From Acidobacteriota bacterium (GTDB lineage Bacteria > Acidobacteriota > Polarisedimenticolia > Gp22-AA2): a stretch of 9,029 nucleotides of DNA. A program made the translations under genes and the position numbers. Positions 1 to 6,986 of this stretch are shown here, piece by piece. The stretch lies in the NCBI GenBank assembly GCA_016177515.1, contig JACOUZ010000125.1, positions 1-9,029 of the forward strand. The letters run 5' to 3'. The stretch's first letter is position 1, and every line of letters begins with the position of its first letter. The notes beneath the pieces were generated by a model. The model was not told the origin of the DNA. It worked only from the letters and a program-made list of their open reading frames with translations, and ran no database searches.

Positions 1-1363
1 GCTGCGCCGCGATCCCCTCGACGAACACGACCGGCACGAACACGGCGATGGTGGTCAGGGTCGAGGCCACGACCGCCCGCCCGACCTCCGAGGCGCCCCG
101 CTGCGCCGCCACCGCCCCCGCCTCGCCGCGCTCGCGCCTCGAGAAAATCGCCACCAGCACGACGATCGAGTCGTCCACCAGCATGCCGACGCCGAGGGCC
201 AGCCCGCCCAGGGACATGATGTTGAGCGTCGTGCCGGTCTGGTACATCAGGAAGAAGGTCGCGATGATCGAGATCGGGATCGACACGCTGATGATCAGCG
301 TGCTGTAGATGTCCTTCAGGAACAGCAGGATGATCAGGATCGACAGGAGGCCGCCCTCGAGGGCGTTGACGATCACCTCGTGGATCGAGTCCTGGATGAA
401 GCGGGACTGGTCGACGCCGGGGGTGATCACGATGCCGGCGGGGAGCTCCTTCTGGATCTTGTCCAGGCGGCCGCGGACGGCTTTGGCGACGGAGACGGTG
501 TTGGCGTCGCCCTCCTTGTAGATCGCCAGCTCGACCGCCTCGGCGGCCTGGAAGCGCGTGATCGCCTCGCGCTGCTTGTGGCCGCGCGTCACCTCCGCCA
601 CGTCCGACATCAGGACGTTCCGGCCGTCCCTGGTGACCAGGACGGTCTTCATGATGTCGTCCAGGTCCTTGAACTCGTTGCGCGCCCGTACCAGGTAGCG
701 CGCCTCCTGCTCGTACAGGCTGCCCCCCGCCTGGTTGACGTTCTCGCGGGACAGCTTCTGGTTGACCTCCTGGATGCCCACTCCGAGGAGCGACAGCTTC
801 CCCTGGTCCACCCTGACCTGGATCTCCTCCTCGTAGCCGCCGTTCACCTTGATGGCGGCGACCCCCTCGGTCGACTCGAGATCCTTCTTCAGGATCTCGT
901 CGGCCACGTAGCGCAGCTGGTACAGGTTCGTCCCGCCGGTCAGGTAGAGGCGCAGGATCGGGTCGTTGTTCGGGTCGAGGCGCAGGACGACCGGCTTCTC
1001 GGCCTCCCTGGGCATGGTGACCAGGTCGAGCTTCTCGCGCACGTCGAGGGCCGCGAAGTCCATGTTGCGGCCCCAGCCGAACTCGAGCGTCACCTGCGAC
1101 AGCCCCGGGCGCGACACCGAGGTCAGGCGCTGCACACCGGTCACGACGCCGACCGCCTCCTCGACCGGGCGGCTGATGAGCGACTCGATCTCCCCGGGCG
1201 CGGCGCCCTGGTAGCGCGTCTCGACCGTGAGGCTGGGATAGGAGATGTTCGGCAGGAGGTTGATCGGCAGGCGGCCGTAGGCGACGAACCCGAAGATCAC
1301 CAGGGCGACGGCGCCCATCGTCACCGTCACCCGCCGCTTGAGCGAAAACTCGCTGAGGGTCAT
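1..1363 (-). CDS. RND efflux transporter permease, N-terminal part (partial, runs off window)
   Basis: This is the first 454 residues of an inner-membrane, proton-driven efflux pump of the AcrB/HAE1 type; full-length relatives have about 1,000-1,050. The start is the ATG at 1361-1363. The protein opens with a short cytoplasmic MTLSEFSLKRR segment and a first membrane helix at about residues 12-31. A periplasmic porter region follows (PN1/PN2-like, about 35-330, including ISYPSLTVETRYQGAAPGEIE-type sequence), then a cluster of membrane helices from about residue 338. The proton-relay acidic pair in helix TM4 is present as VDD, with Asp397 and Asp398 (codons 170-175). The next conserved block, ending ASTLTTIAVFVPVVFVEG, is also clear. 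Usually VDD is followed by IVVLEN; here it reads IVVLVA. The gene lies 36 nt behind the adaptor gene, so the two are almost certainly one operon. Whether the substrate is a drug or a metal cannot be told; the soluble-type porter region and the lack of a metal-site signature favour small organic molecules. Confidence 0.95.
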   Translation of the reverse strand, partial: MTLSEFSLKRRVTVTMGAVALVIFGFVAYGRLPINLLPNISYPSLTVETRYQGAAPGEIESLISRPVEEAVGVVTGVQRLTSVSRPGLSQVTLEFGWGRNMDFAALDVREKLDLVTMPREAEKPVVLRLDPNNDPILRLYLTGGTNLYQLRYVADEILKKDLESTEGVAAIKVNGGYEEEIQVRVDQGKLSLLGVGIQEVNQKLSRENVNQAGGSLYEQEARYLVRARNEFKDLDDIMKTVLVTRDGRNVLMSDVAEVTRGHKQREAITRFQAAEAVELAIYKEGDANTVSVAKAVRGRLDKIQKELPAGIVITPGVDQSRFIQDSIHEVIVNALEGGLLSILIILLFLKDIYSTLIISVSIPISIIATFFLMYQTGTTLNIMSLGGLALGVGMLVDDSIVVLVAIFSRRERGEAGAVAAQRGASEVGRAVVASTLTTIAVFVPVVFVEGIAAQ

Positions 1364-1378
1364 CGCCGTCCCGCGTCC

Positions 1379-1400
1379 CCGTGATTCACGGAGCGGCTCC
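1379..1400. repeat. Two abutting short palindromes in the adaptor-permease gap
   Basis: The 36-nt gap between the two efflux genes holds CCGTGA-T-TCACGG (1379-1391), immediately followed by, and sharing two bases with, GGAGC-G-GCTCC (1390-1400). The second ends inside the adaptor stop codon. Both are perfect apart from the central base. Such short-loop palindromes could be protein or RNase sites or chance; no T-run follows, so a terminator is unlikely. Confidence 0.35.
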
Positions 1401-2608
1401 TACCCGCGCACCGGGCGATCGCCGGCCGAGCCGAGGTCGGAGGCCTCGGGAGAGGCCATGACCTTGATAGGCGATCCCTGCTTCAGCCCGCCCTGGCCCG
1501 CCACGATGACCTGCTCGCCCGCCTTGACGCCCGACAGCGCCTCGATCCGCCCGCCCTCCTCGAGTCCGAGGGAGACGGTGCGCTTCTCGGCCACGCCCCC
1601 GTTGACCACGAACACGTAGGCGTCCTGCAGCTCGCGGATGACCGCCTCGCGCGGCACCAGGATCGCCAGCGGGCGCGTCTCGCGCACGATGTCGATGGTG
1701 ACGAAGGCGCCGGGGCGCACCTCGGCCGGGGGCGCGGCCGCCTCGATGGTCAGCTTCACCGTCCCGGTCGCCGTGTCGACCACCGGGCTGATCTGCCGGA
1801 TGCGGCCGTGGAAGCGCGTCGCGTCGTTCGCCTTCAGGGTGATGCGCACGTCGCGCCCTTCCTTGAGCCCGAAGACGTCCTTCTCGGGGAGGAAGATCCT
1901 GGCGATCAGCGGATCGAAATCGGAGACCGTGAACAGCTGGTCGCCCGGCCGGATGTGCTGGCCGGGCTTCATGAAGCGCTCGGTGATCCGGCCGCCGAAC
2001 GGCGCCTTGATCGTCGTCTTCTCGAGCCGCCACCGCGCCTCGGCCAGCTCCTGCTGGGCGATCTGGTGATCGAGGTAGTCCTTGTCGTACTGCTCGCGGC
2101 TGATCAGTTTGCTGGCGAGTTCCTGCTCCGCCCGTTCGAAGTTGATCCGGGCGTTCTCCAGCCTGACCTGCGCCTTCTTGAGGGCGATCTCGGCGTCGTC
2201 CTTGACCAGGTGGGCCAGGACCTGTCCCCTGGCCACGCGGTCCCCTTCTTCGACCAGGAGCTCGGCCACCCGGCCTTCCGCCTCGGCGAGCACCTTGACC
2301 TCGTTCTCGGGCACCAGGTTGGCGGTGGAGGAGATGTACGACGAGACCGCCCCGGTCGCTATGGGCGCCACGCTGACCGGGATGGGGGTCTTTTCCTTGT
2401 CATCCCCCGGCTTGCCATCCTCCCGGGTCTTGGTGCTGGCGAGCGCGATGCCGTCGCCTCCCTGGCCCTTGGAGGCGGCCTGTCCCGTGGCCCCGGTCGC
2501 TGCCCGCGAGCGTTTGAAGGCGAGCCCGGCCGTCACCAGGACGCCGGCGAGGACGACCAGGATGCTGGAAAAGATCAAGGCACGCTTGCGACGCGAAATC
2601 GGGTTCAT
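1400..2608 (-). CDS. RND efflux periplasmic adaptor (membrane fusion protein)
   Basis: This 402-residue HlyD/AcrA-family adaptor links an RND permease to an outer-membrane channel. An N-terminal hydrophobic segment at about residues 10-31, preceded by RRKR, acts as signal or membrane anchor; no lipobox cysteine is visible. A low-complexity Gly/Lys/Asp-rich linker follows (about 32-75). The first half of the lipoyl domain is at about 104-135 (AEAEGRVAELLVEEGDRV), and an alpha-helical coiled-coil hairpin rich in Ala/Glu/Gln spans about 136-196. The second lipoyl half is at 199-228 (IKAPFGGRITERFMKPGQHI). A beta-barrel and membrane-proximal domain run from about 230 to 382, with the typical PGAFVTIDI and LVPREAVI strings. 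The ATG at 2606-2608 has a GGAG ribosome site 6 nt upstream (complement of 2615-2618). It is the promoter-proximal gene of the efflux operon, with the permease 36 nt downstream. Confidence 0.96.
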   Translation of the reverse strand: MNPISRRKRALIFSSILVVLAGVLVTAGLAFKRSRAATGATGQAASKGQGGDGIALASTKTREDGKPGDDKEKTPIPVSVAPIATGAVSSYISSTANLVPENEVKVLAEAEGRVAELLVEEGDRVARGQVLAHLVKDDAEIALKKAQVRLENARINFERAEQELASKLISREQYDKDYLDHQIAQQELAEARWRLEKTTIKAPFGGRITERFMKPGQHIRPGDQLFTVSDFDPLIARIFLPEKDVFGLKEGRDVRITLKANDATRFHGRIRQISPVVDTATGTVKLTIEAAAPPAEVRPGAFVTIDIVRETRPLAILVPREAVIRELQDAYVFVVNGGVAEKRTVSLGLEEGGRIEALSGVKAGEQVIVAGQGGLKQGSPIKVMASPEASDLGSAGDRPVRG

Positions 2609-2688
2609 CAGTTTCTCCGGACCTGTTCAGTCACGTGCGCCTGGGATGGATTCAACGCGTTTCCTTCCGATGGTGTGGACCCGGCTGA

Positions 2689-2715
2689 CCGTCCGACGAA
2701 CCGTTCAACGGACGG
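2689..2715. promoter_or_regulatory. Inverted repeat upstream of the efflux operon (possible operator)
   Basis: CCGTCCG (2689-2695) and CGGACGG (2709-2715) are perfect 7-bp inverted arms separated by 13 nt. An inner palindrome, CCGTT-C-AACGG (2701-2711), overlaps the right arm, so two structures compete. The site lies 80-107 bp ahead of the adaptor start. RND operons are commonly controlled by TetR- or MarR-type repressors binding dyads of this size, but no regulator gene is adjacent. Operator function is therefore an inference. Confidence 0.35.
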
Positions 2716-2794
2716 GCTCCCCCTGCGGTTCCCTGAACTTTTCTGATCGGGGTTCTTGCCTTTCCAGTCCGGCCCCGAGCCGGGCATCGAGGCG

Positions 2795-2815
2795 CCTGTC
2801 CCGGCAGGGGACAGG
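2795..2815. repeat. Strong 8-bp hairpin in divergent intergenic region
   Basis: CCTGTCCC (2795-2802) pairs perfectly with GGGACAGG (2808-2815) across a 5-nt loop (GGCAG). On the plus strand the sequence GTTCTTTC follows, which resembles a weak terminator tail. However, no plus-strand gene lies upstream to be terminated, since the neighbour on that side is the divergent adaptor gene. A REP-like palindromic element or a protein-binding dyad is at least as likely. No second copy is seen in the window. Confidence 0.4.
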
Positions 2816-2832
2816 GTTCTTTCATCTATTAC

Positions 2833-2862
2833 TTGATGCTGCCGCGCATTTTACCCGATAAA
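2833..2862 (+). promoter_or_regulatory. Possible sigma70-type promoter for the namZ unit
   Basis: TTGATG (2833-2838) and GATAAA (2857-2862) lie 18 nt apart; each matches four of six consensus bases. The stretch is unusually AT-rich for this genome (ATTTTACCCGATAAA). It would place transcription start near 2870, about 85 nt before the favoured start codon. A start here would overlap the hairpin at 2864-2882. This is moderate to weak evidence. Confidence 0.35.
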
Positions 2863-2863
2863 G

Positions 2864-2882
2864 GGAGGAGATCCTATCCTCC
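2864..2882 (+). other. Small 6-bp hairpin at the predicted transcript start of namZ
   Basis: GGAGGA (2864-2869) and TCCTCC (2877-2882) form a perfect 6-bp stem with a 7-nt loop. The left arm contains a Shine-Dalgarno-like GGAGG with no suitably spaced start codon after it. The site may be an operator or a 5' mRNA hairpin; function is unknown. Confidence 0.25.
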
Positions 2883-2955
2883 GGGTGCGTGTGCTAGGCT
2901 CCGTCGACGTCGGGAGCCCCGATTCGCAGTGGTCTCCCCGGGAGGAGAAAGACTC

Positions 2956-4263
2956 TTGGCCCCGTCTCGACCCAAGGGCCGGCAGAGCGGCGGGCCCCGG
3001 CCCGGCCGGGCCCGCGCGCCCCGCGCCGCACCCGGCGTCCTGGCCGGCCTGGATGTCCTGGCCCGGGAGCGGCCACGCTGGCTGCGCGGCCGGCGCATCG
3101 GCCTTCTGATGCACCCTGCCTCCGTGACCTCCAGGTACGTCCCGGCGAAGCAGATCGTCCATGGATTGTGCGGGAGGAACCTCAAGGCGCTGCTCGGGCC
3201 CCAGCACGGCGTCGCCGGGGAGAAGCAGGACAACATGGTCGAGTCCGGCCACGGACGCGAGGCCGGGCTCGGGATCCCCGTCCACAGCCTCTATTCCGAG
3301 ACCCGCTCCCCCACGGCCAGGATGCTCCGGGACATCGACCTGCTGCTCGTGGACCTGCAGGACGTCGGGACGCGGGTCTACACGTTTGAGTGGACCACGG
3401 CGCTGGCGCTCGAGGCCTGCGCCAGGGCCGGACGCGAGGTCGTCGTCCTCGATCGCCCGAACCCGATCGGGGGCCTTGAGGTCGAAGGGAACCTCATCCG
3501 GCCCGGCTTCACCTCCTTCGTCGGCCTCTACCCGGTGCCGATGCGGCACGCCCTGACGCTGGGGGAGCTGGCCGCCCTGGTCAACGCCCGGATGGCGGGC
3601 GGGGCGCCGGGCGCCCGCCCGGTCCGGCGCGGCGACGGCGTCTCATGGCGCTGCCCGGGGCTGTGCGATCTGACGGTCGTGCCGATGACCGGCTGGCGGA
3701 GGCGGATGCTCTTCCCGGACACCGGCCTGCCCTGGGTGCTGCCGTCGCCGAACATGCCGACGTTCGACACGGCGGCGGTCTACCCGGGACAGGTCCTCCT
3801 GGAGGGCACCAACGTCTCGGAGGGGCGCGGCACGACCCGGCCGTTCGAGATCTTCGGCGCTCCGTGGCTCGACATCCGGGCGGTGCGGCGGCGGTTCGAG
3901 AAGAGGAGGCTCCCCGGTCTGGTGTTGCGCGACCACGCCTTCGAGCCGACCTTCCACAAGTGGGCCGGGGAGGTCTGCCAGGGGTTCCAGATCCAGGTGA
4001 CCGACGCCGCCGTGTTCCGCCCGTACGTCACGACGCTGGCCCTGCTCCAGGACCTCATCAGCGAGCACCGCGATCGCTTCAAGTGGAAACAACCCCCGTA
4101 CGAGTACGTCACCGACCGGCTGCCGATCGACGTCCTGACCGGCGATCCCGCCGTGCGCCAGGCGCTCGAGCTGGGGACCGACCTGCGGGTGCTCGAGCGC
4201 GCCTGGCGCCGGGAGATCACCTCCTTCCGCCGCGAGTCCCGCGAATTTCATCTTTATGACTGA
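2956..4263 (+). CDS. Exo-beta-N-acetylmuramidase NamZ-like protein (DUF1343, GH171)
   Basis: This 435-residue protein covers essentially the whole DUF1343 domain. The characterised member, Bacillus subtilis NamZ, releases MurNAc from the non-reducing end of peptidoglycan fragments during cell-wall recycling. Recognisable blocks in order are RRIGLLMHPASVTS (46-59), GPQHGVAGEKQDNMVES (81-97), GIPVHSLYSETRSPT (106-120), LLVDLQDVGTRVYTF (130-144), VVLDRPNPIGG (163-173), FVGLYPVPMRHALTLGE (188-204), LPSPNMPTFDTAAVYPG (262-278) and LLEGTNVSEGRGTTRPFE (281-298). The motif usually written PEHG is PQHG here, a replacement of Glu by Gln. I chose the TTG at 2956 because GGAGG (2941-2945) sits 10 nt before it. 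The same frame opens at 2833, but that extension is Arg/Pro-rich and non-conserved. No signal peptide is visible with either start, so a cytoplasmic location is possible. The stop overlaps the next gene by 8 nt. Confidence 0.88.
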   Translation: MAPSRPKGRQSGGPRPGRARAPRAAPGVLAGLDVLARERPRWLRGRRIGLLMHPASVTSRYVPAKQIVHGLCGRNLKALLGPQHGVAGEKQDNMVESGHGREAGLGIPVHSLYSETRSPTARMLRDIDLLLVDLQDVGTRVYTFEWTTALALEACARAGREVVVLDRPNPIGGLEVEGNLIRPGFTSFVGLYPVPMRHALTLGELAALVNARMAGGAPGARPVRRGDGVSWRCPGLCDLTVVPMTGWRRRMLFPDTGLPWVLPSPNMPTFDTAAVYPGQVLLEGTNVSEGRGTTRPFEIFGAPWLDIRAVRRRFEKRRLPGLVLRDHAFEPTFHKWAGEVCQGFQIQVTDAAVFRPYVTTLALLQDLISEHRDRFKWKQPPYEYVTDRLPIDVLTGDPAVRQALELGTDLRVLERAWRREITSFRRESREFHLYD

Positions 4264-5416
4264 GGCCGCCTTGATGAATGAAGCCGCGCGCGCCTGGGGC
4301 TCGTCGCCGTGGGTGCTGGCGCCCGCCGCCCTCCTCCTCTGGATCGCCGTGTTCCTCGTGGCCAGGAAGATCGTCCTGGGCGCCATGCGCAGGGTGGCGT
4401 CGAGGACCCGCTGGGCCTGGGACGATGTCCTGGTGCAGTCCCTTTCCGCGCCGCTTCTCGTCGCCATCCTGGCGAGCGGCCTCCTGGTCTTCGGCCGGAT
4501 CCTGCCGCTGCAGCCCGAATGGGACCGCGCCTTCGACGTCCTGTTCGCCTTCTCCATCGTCCTGGCGCTGGTCCTCTTCGTCGATCGCGCCACGCGCGGC
4601 GCCCTCGAGCGCCTGGCGGCGGGGTCTCCCGTCATGCAGGGGGCGCGCAGCCTCGTCCAGGCGGGGGTGCGCGGCCTGATCATCGGCTTCGGCCTCCTGA
4701 TCTTCCTCGACAGCATCGGCATCTCGATCACGCCGATCCTGGCGTCCCTGGGCGTCGGCAGCCTGGCGGTGGCGCTGGCGCTGCAGGACACTCTCGCCAA
4801 CCTGTTCGCCGGCGTCTACATGATCGCCGACAAGCCGATCGAGCCCGGCCACCTCGTGAAGCTGCCGACCGGGGAGGAGGGGCACGTCATGCGGGTCGGC
4901 TGGCGCAGCACCTGGATCCGGCTGGGCAACAACAGCACGCTGGTCATCCCGAACTCCAGGCTGGCCGGCGGGATGATCATCAACTACGACCTGTCCGATC
5001 GCGAGATCGCCGTGACCATCCCGGCGGGGGTCCATTTCGAGAGCGACCTCGACAAGGTCGAGCGCGTCACCCTGGAGGTCGCCCGGGACGTCATGCGAAC
5101 GGCCGCGGGCGCCGTGCCCGGCTTCGAGCCGGTGCTCCTGTTCCAGGGCTTCGGCCAGTCGGCCATCGAGGTGCTGGTCGTCCTGCGCGCCCGGGAGTAC
5201 CCTGCGGCGCCGAGGGTCCGCCACGAGTTCGTGAAGCTCCTCGCGGCGCGCTACCGGCAGGAGGGGATCGTCATGCCGTACCCGATCCGCACCATCGACA
5301 TGCCTTCCGCCTCTCCGCAGGAGAAACCGGCCGGCTTCACGCGGCCCGGGACGCCCGCCGGAGAGCGCGGTGGCGGCGGCGCGTCCGGGCCCGTTTCCGA
5401 GTCGACGGGGGTGTGA
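4256..5416 (+). CDS. MscS-type mechanosensitive ion channel
   Basis: This 386-residue inner-membrane channel of the small-conductance MscS family opens under membrane tension to release solutes. Four hydrophobic segments lie at about 18-36, 62-82, 94-111 and 138-152. The pore-lining helix and the start of the beta domain follow: SITPILASLGVGSLAVALAL (157-176), then QDTLANLFAGVYMIADKPI (177-195), the family's most conserved stretch. The soluble beta and alpha/beta domain continues to about residue 348, with NNSTLVIPNSRLAGGMI at 225-241. The last 38 residues are a Pro/Gly/Ser-rich tail with no conservation evident to me. The ATG at 4256 lies within ATGACTGA, overlapping the namZ-like stop by 8 nt, which implies translational coupling. 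No strong ribosome site precedes it, and the in-frame ATG at 4274 is an alternative. With more than one extra helix it is larger than E. coli MscS (286 residues), as in many YbdG/YnaI-like homologues. Confidence 0.95.
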   Translation: MTEAALMNEAARAWGSSPWVLAPAALLLWIAVFLVARKIVLGAMRRVASRTRWAWDDVLVQSLSAPLLVAILASGLLVFGRILPLQPEWDRAFDVLFAFSIVLALVLFVDRATRGALERLAAGSPVMQGARSLVQAGVRGLIIGFGLLIFLDSIGISITPILASLGVGSLAVALALQDTLANLFAGVYMIADKPIEPGHLVKLPTGEEGHVMRVGWRSTWIRLGNNSTLVIPNSRLAGGMIINYDLSDREIAVTIPAGVHFESDLDKVERVTLEVARDVMRTAAGAVPGFEPVLLFQGFGQSAIEVLVVLRAREYPAAPRVRHEFVKLLAARYRQEGIVMPYPIRTIDMPSASPQEKPAGFTRPGTPAGERGGGGASGPVSESTGV

Positions 5417-5417
5417 G

Positions 5418-6410
5418 ATGAGCGCTCCGCAGCTGCTTTACCTGTCGCGCGCGGACGTCGAGGCGGCCGGCGTCCCGATGCTCGCGATCATCGAGCGGCT
5501 GGAGGCCGCCTTCCGCGAAAAGGGACAGGGCAAGGCCGAGATGCCCCCCAAGCCGGGCATCCACCCCGGGCCGCCGGGGAGCGACAACTTCATCCACGCC
5601 ATGCCGGCGTACATCGGTGCCCTCGGGGCGGCGGGGGTGAAGTGGATCGGCGGCTTTCCAGCCAACGAGAAGCGCGGTTTGCCGTACATCACGGGCCTGC
5701 TCATCCTCAACGACCCGGAGACCGGCCTGCCGGTGGCCGTCATGGACGCCGCCTGGATCACCGCGATGCGCACCGGGGCGGCCACCGCCGTCGCCGTGGG
5801 GCGCCTGGCGCGCCGGGGGGCCGAGTCGTTCGGCATCCTCGGCTGCGGCGTGCAGGCGCGCACCAACCTGGAGGCGGTCGCCGCCGTCCTGCCGTCGCTC
5901 AAGTACGTGCGGGCGTACGACATCCACCTCGAGCGCGCGGCGCGCTACTGCGCCGACATGATGCGCGCCCATCCGAGCCTCAAGTGCGTCGCCGTTCCGA
6001 CCCCCCGCGCCGCCGTCGAGGGGACCGACGTCGTCGTCACCGCCGGGCCGATCCGCGCCAAACCCGCCCCCGCCATCGAACCCGGCTGGTTCGCCGAGGG
6101 CGCGCTCGCCGTCCCCCTCGACTACGACTCCTACTGGAAGCCCGGGGCGATGGCGGCCGCCACCCGCTTCTACACCGACGACACCCCGCAGCTCCTGCAC
6201 ACCCGCGGTCAGGGCGTCTACTTCCGGGGCATCCCGGAGGTGTACGCCGATCTCGGCGAGGTCGCCGCCGGCCTCAAGGACGGACGCCGCGACGATCGCG
6301 AGCGGCTCATGTGCATGAACATGGGGATCGCCCTCGAGGACATGGCGACCGCGCCGCTCGTCCTGGCGCGCGCCCTCGAGCGGGGGCTGGGGACGCGGCT
6401 GCCGCTGTAA
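5418..6410 (+). CDS. Ornithine cyclodeaminase / mu-crystallin family protein
   Basis: This 330-residue NAD(P)-dependent protein belongs to the family that includes ornithine cyclodeaminase, archaeal alanine dehydrogenase and ketimine reductase (mu-crystallin). The substrate-binding half holds KWIGGFPANEKRGLPYITG (75-93) and the AAWITAMRTGAATAVA segment (111-126). Lys75 and Arg118 line up with carboxylate-binding residues of characterised members. The Rossmann nucleotide site is GILGCGVQARTNLEAV (139-154). The position that in ornithine cyclodeaminases usually reads GSDxPGKxE is instead AVPLDYDSYWKP (231-242), so the substrate is probably not ornithine by default. Asp235 or Asp237 could supply the catalytic acid. 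The ATG at 5418 is 1 nt after the MscS stop (TGAgATG), with GGGGG about 6 nt upstream. The frame is open further upstream but only inside the MscS gene. The gene is last in the three-gene unit and converges with the nucleotidyltransferase gene 12 nt beyond. Confidence 0.9.
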   Translation: MSAPQLLYLSRADVEAAGVPMLAIIERLEAAFREKGQGKAEMPPKPGIHPGPPGSDNFIHAMPAYIGALGAAGVKWIGGFPANEKRGLPYITGLLILNDPETGLPVAVMDAAWITAMRTGAATAVAVGRLARRGAESFGILGCGVQARTNLEAVAAVLPSLKYVRAYDIHLERAARYCADMMRAHPSLKCVAVPTPRAAVEGTDVVVTAGPIRAKPAPAIEPGWFAEGALAVPLDYDSYWKPGAMAAATRFYTDDTPQLLHTRGQGVYFRGIPEVYADLGEVAAGLKDGRRDDRERLMCMNMGIALEDMATAPLVLARALERGLGTRLPL

Positions 6411-6412
6411 GC

Positions 6413-6432
6413 CTGCAGAGTCCTACCTGCAG
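6413..6432. terminator. Weak hairpin at the convergent gene junction
   Basis: CTGCAG occurs at 6413-6418 and again at 6427-6432. The hexamer is self-complementary, so the copies can pair over an 8-nt loop. It sits between and slightly inside the 3' ends of two convergent genes, where a bidirectional terminator would be expected. There is no T-run on either strand, so termination is only a guess. Confidence 0.2.
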
Positions 6433-6986
6433 CTTGCCTTTTTGCCCGGAGCCATTCGTTCGAGCTCGGCCACAAACTGCTCGAATTTATCCAGCGCCCC
6501 CTCACGGATACTCCAGGCGCGCATCATCTTGAGATCGACCGCCTGCCGGTGCGCGATTTCGACGGCCGCCCTCAGGCCATGCCGGTCGTTCCAGTGGAAG
6601 AAGGCCGCAAGGCGATCACGGCAGGAGTCTGTGGGAGAAAGCGCCATGATGCGACCCTTGCGAATGCGGTGCACGGCCGGCCGGACGTGCGCATCCTCGC
6701 CCACTGCCAGGGGGCCCGGAAAGAACTCGACGAAAAAGGCCGCCTCAGGATGTTCGTAATGGCCGCCCTTCCGGAGAAACCCCGCGTCCTCCATCGCGGC
6801 ATCGAGCCGCATCGTCCGCACTTCGTTCACGACGACGAAGTCGAGGTCCGATGACTCGTAACGTCCGCGTGAGTACAGGCTCGCGCAGGCGCCTCCTGTA
6901 AGGACTGCCCTAATGCCCGCAGTTTCGAGAGCCTTCCCGACACAGAGGGCCACGTCCGCGAGGCCCGATCGCCTGGTCAGCTTCAC
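6423..6986 (-). CDS. Small nucleotidyltransferase-fold protein, probable toxin-like partner of the winged-helix gene
   Basis: This 187-residue protein has the signature of a DNA polymerase beta-type nucleotidyltransferase. A glycine-rich GG..S element is present as LTGGACASLYS (29-39). It is followed by SSDLDFVV (45-52), whose Asp47 and Asp49 would bind metal, and a third acidic candidate is Glu87 in FVEFFPGPL. The C-terminal half is helical, with SPTDSCRDRLAAFFHWNDR (117-135), a block I know from similar uncharacterised proteins encoded beside a winged-helix gene. The start is GTG at 6984-6986, within GTGA shared with the stop of the upstream gene, so the two are co-translated. Related MNT/AbiEii/MenT-type proteins act in toxin-antitoxin or phage-defence systems by transferring nucleotides to proteins or tRNA. 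That role is inferred here, as is the choice of toxin. GC content by hand tally of several lines is roughly 62%, below the neighbours at about 70%, consistent with transfer. Confidence 0.75.
   Translation of the reverse strand: MKLTRRSGLADVALCVGKALETAGIRAVLTGGACASLYSRGRYESSDLDFVVVNEVRTMRLDAAMEDAGFLRKGGHYEHPEAAFFVEFFPGPLAVGEDAHVRPAVHRIRKGRIMALSPTDSCRDRLAAFFHWNDRHGLRAAVEIAHRQAVDLKMMRAWSIREGALDKFEQFVAELERMAPGKKASCR

Noticed and set aside
380..1384. Long plus-strand open frame of 334 codons opposite the RND permease
   Set aside because: Its translation is Asp/Leu/Val/Arg-rich low-complexity sequence typical of the reverse strand of a GC-rich gene, and the minus strand encodes an unmistakable RND permease.
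2795..2825. Rho-independent terminator on the plus strand
   Set aside because: The hairpin is strong, but the tail is only GTTCTTTC and there is no plus-strand gene upstream to terminate. It is kept as a repeat of unknown role.
2833..2955. N-terminal extension of the NamZ-like protein from TTG/ATG at 2833-2838
   Set aside because: The extra 41 residues are Arg/Pro-rich, lack a signal peptide and overlap likely promoter elements. The TTG at 2956 has a well-placed GGAGG.
4217..5224. Minus-strand open frames opposite the MscS gene
   Set aside because: The composition is dominated by Asp, Gly, Arg, Gln and Ala with no domain signature, while the plus strand encodes a clear MscS channel.
5370..5417. 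Upstream in-frame start for the cyclodeaminase-family protein inside the MscS gene
   Set aside because: The added 16 residues are not family-like, and the ATG at 5418 begins exactly where homologues begin, 1 nt after the MscS stop.
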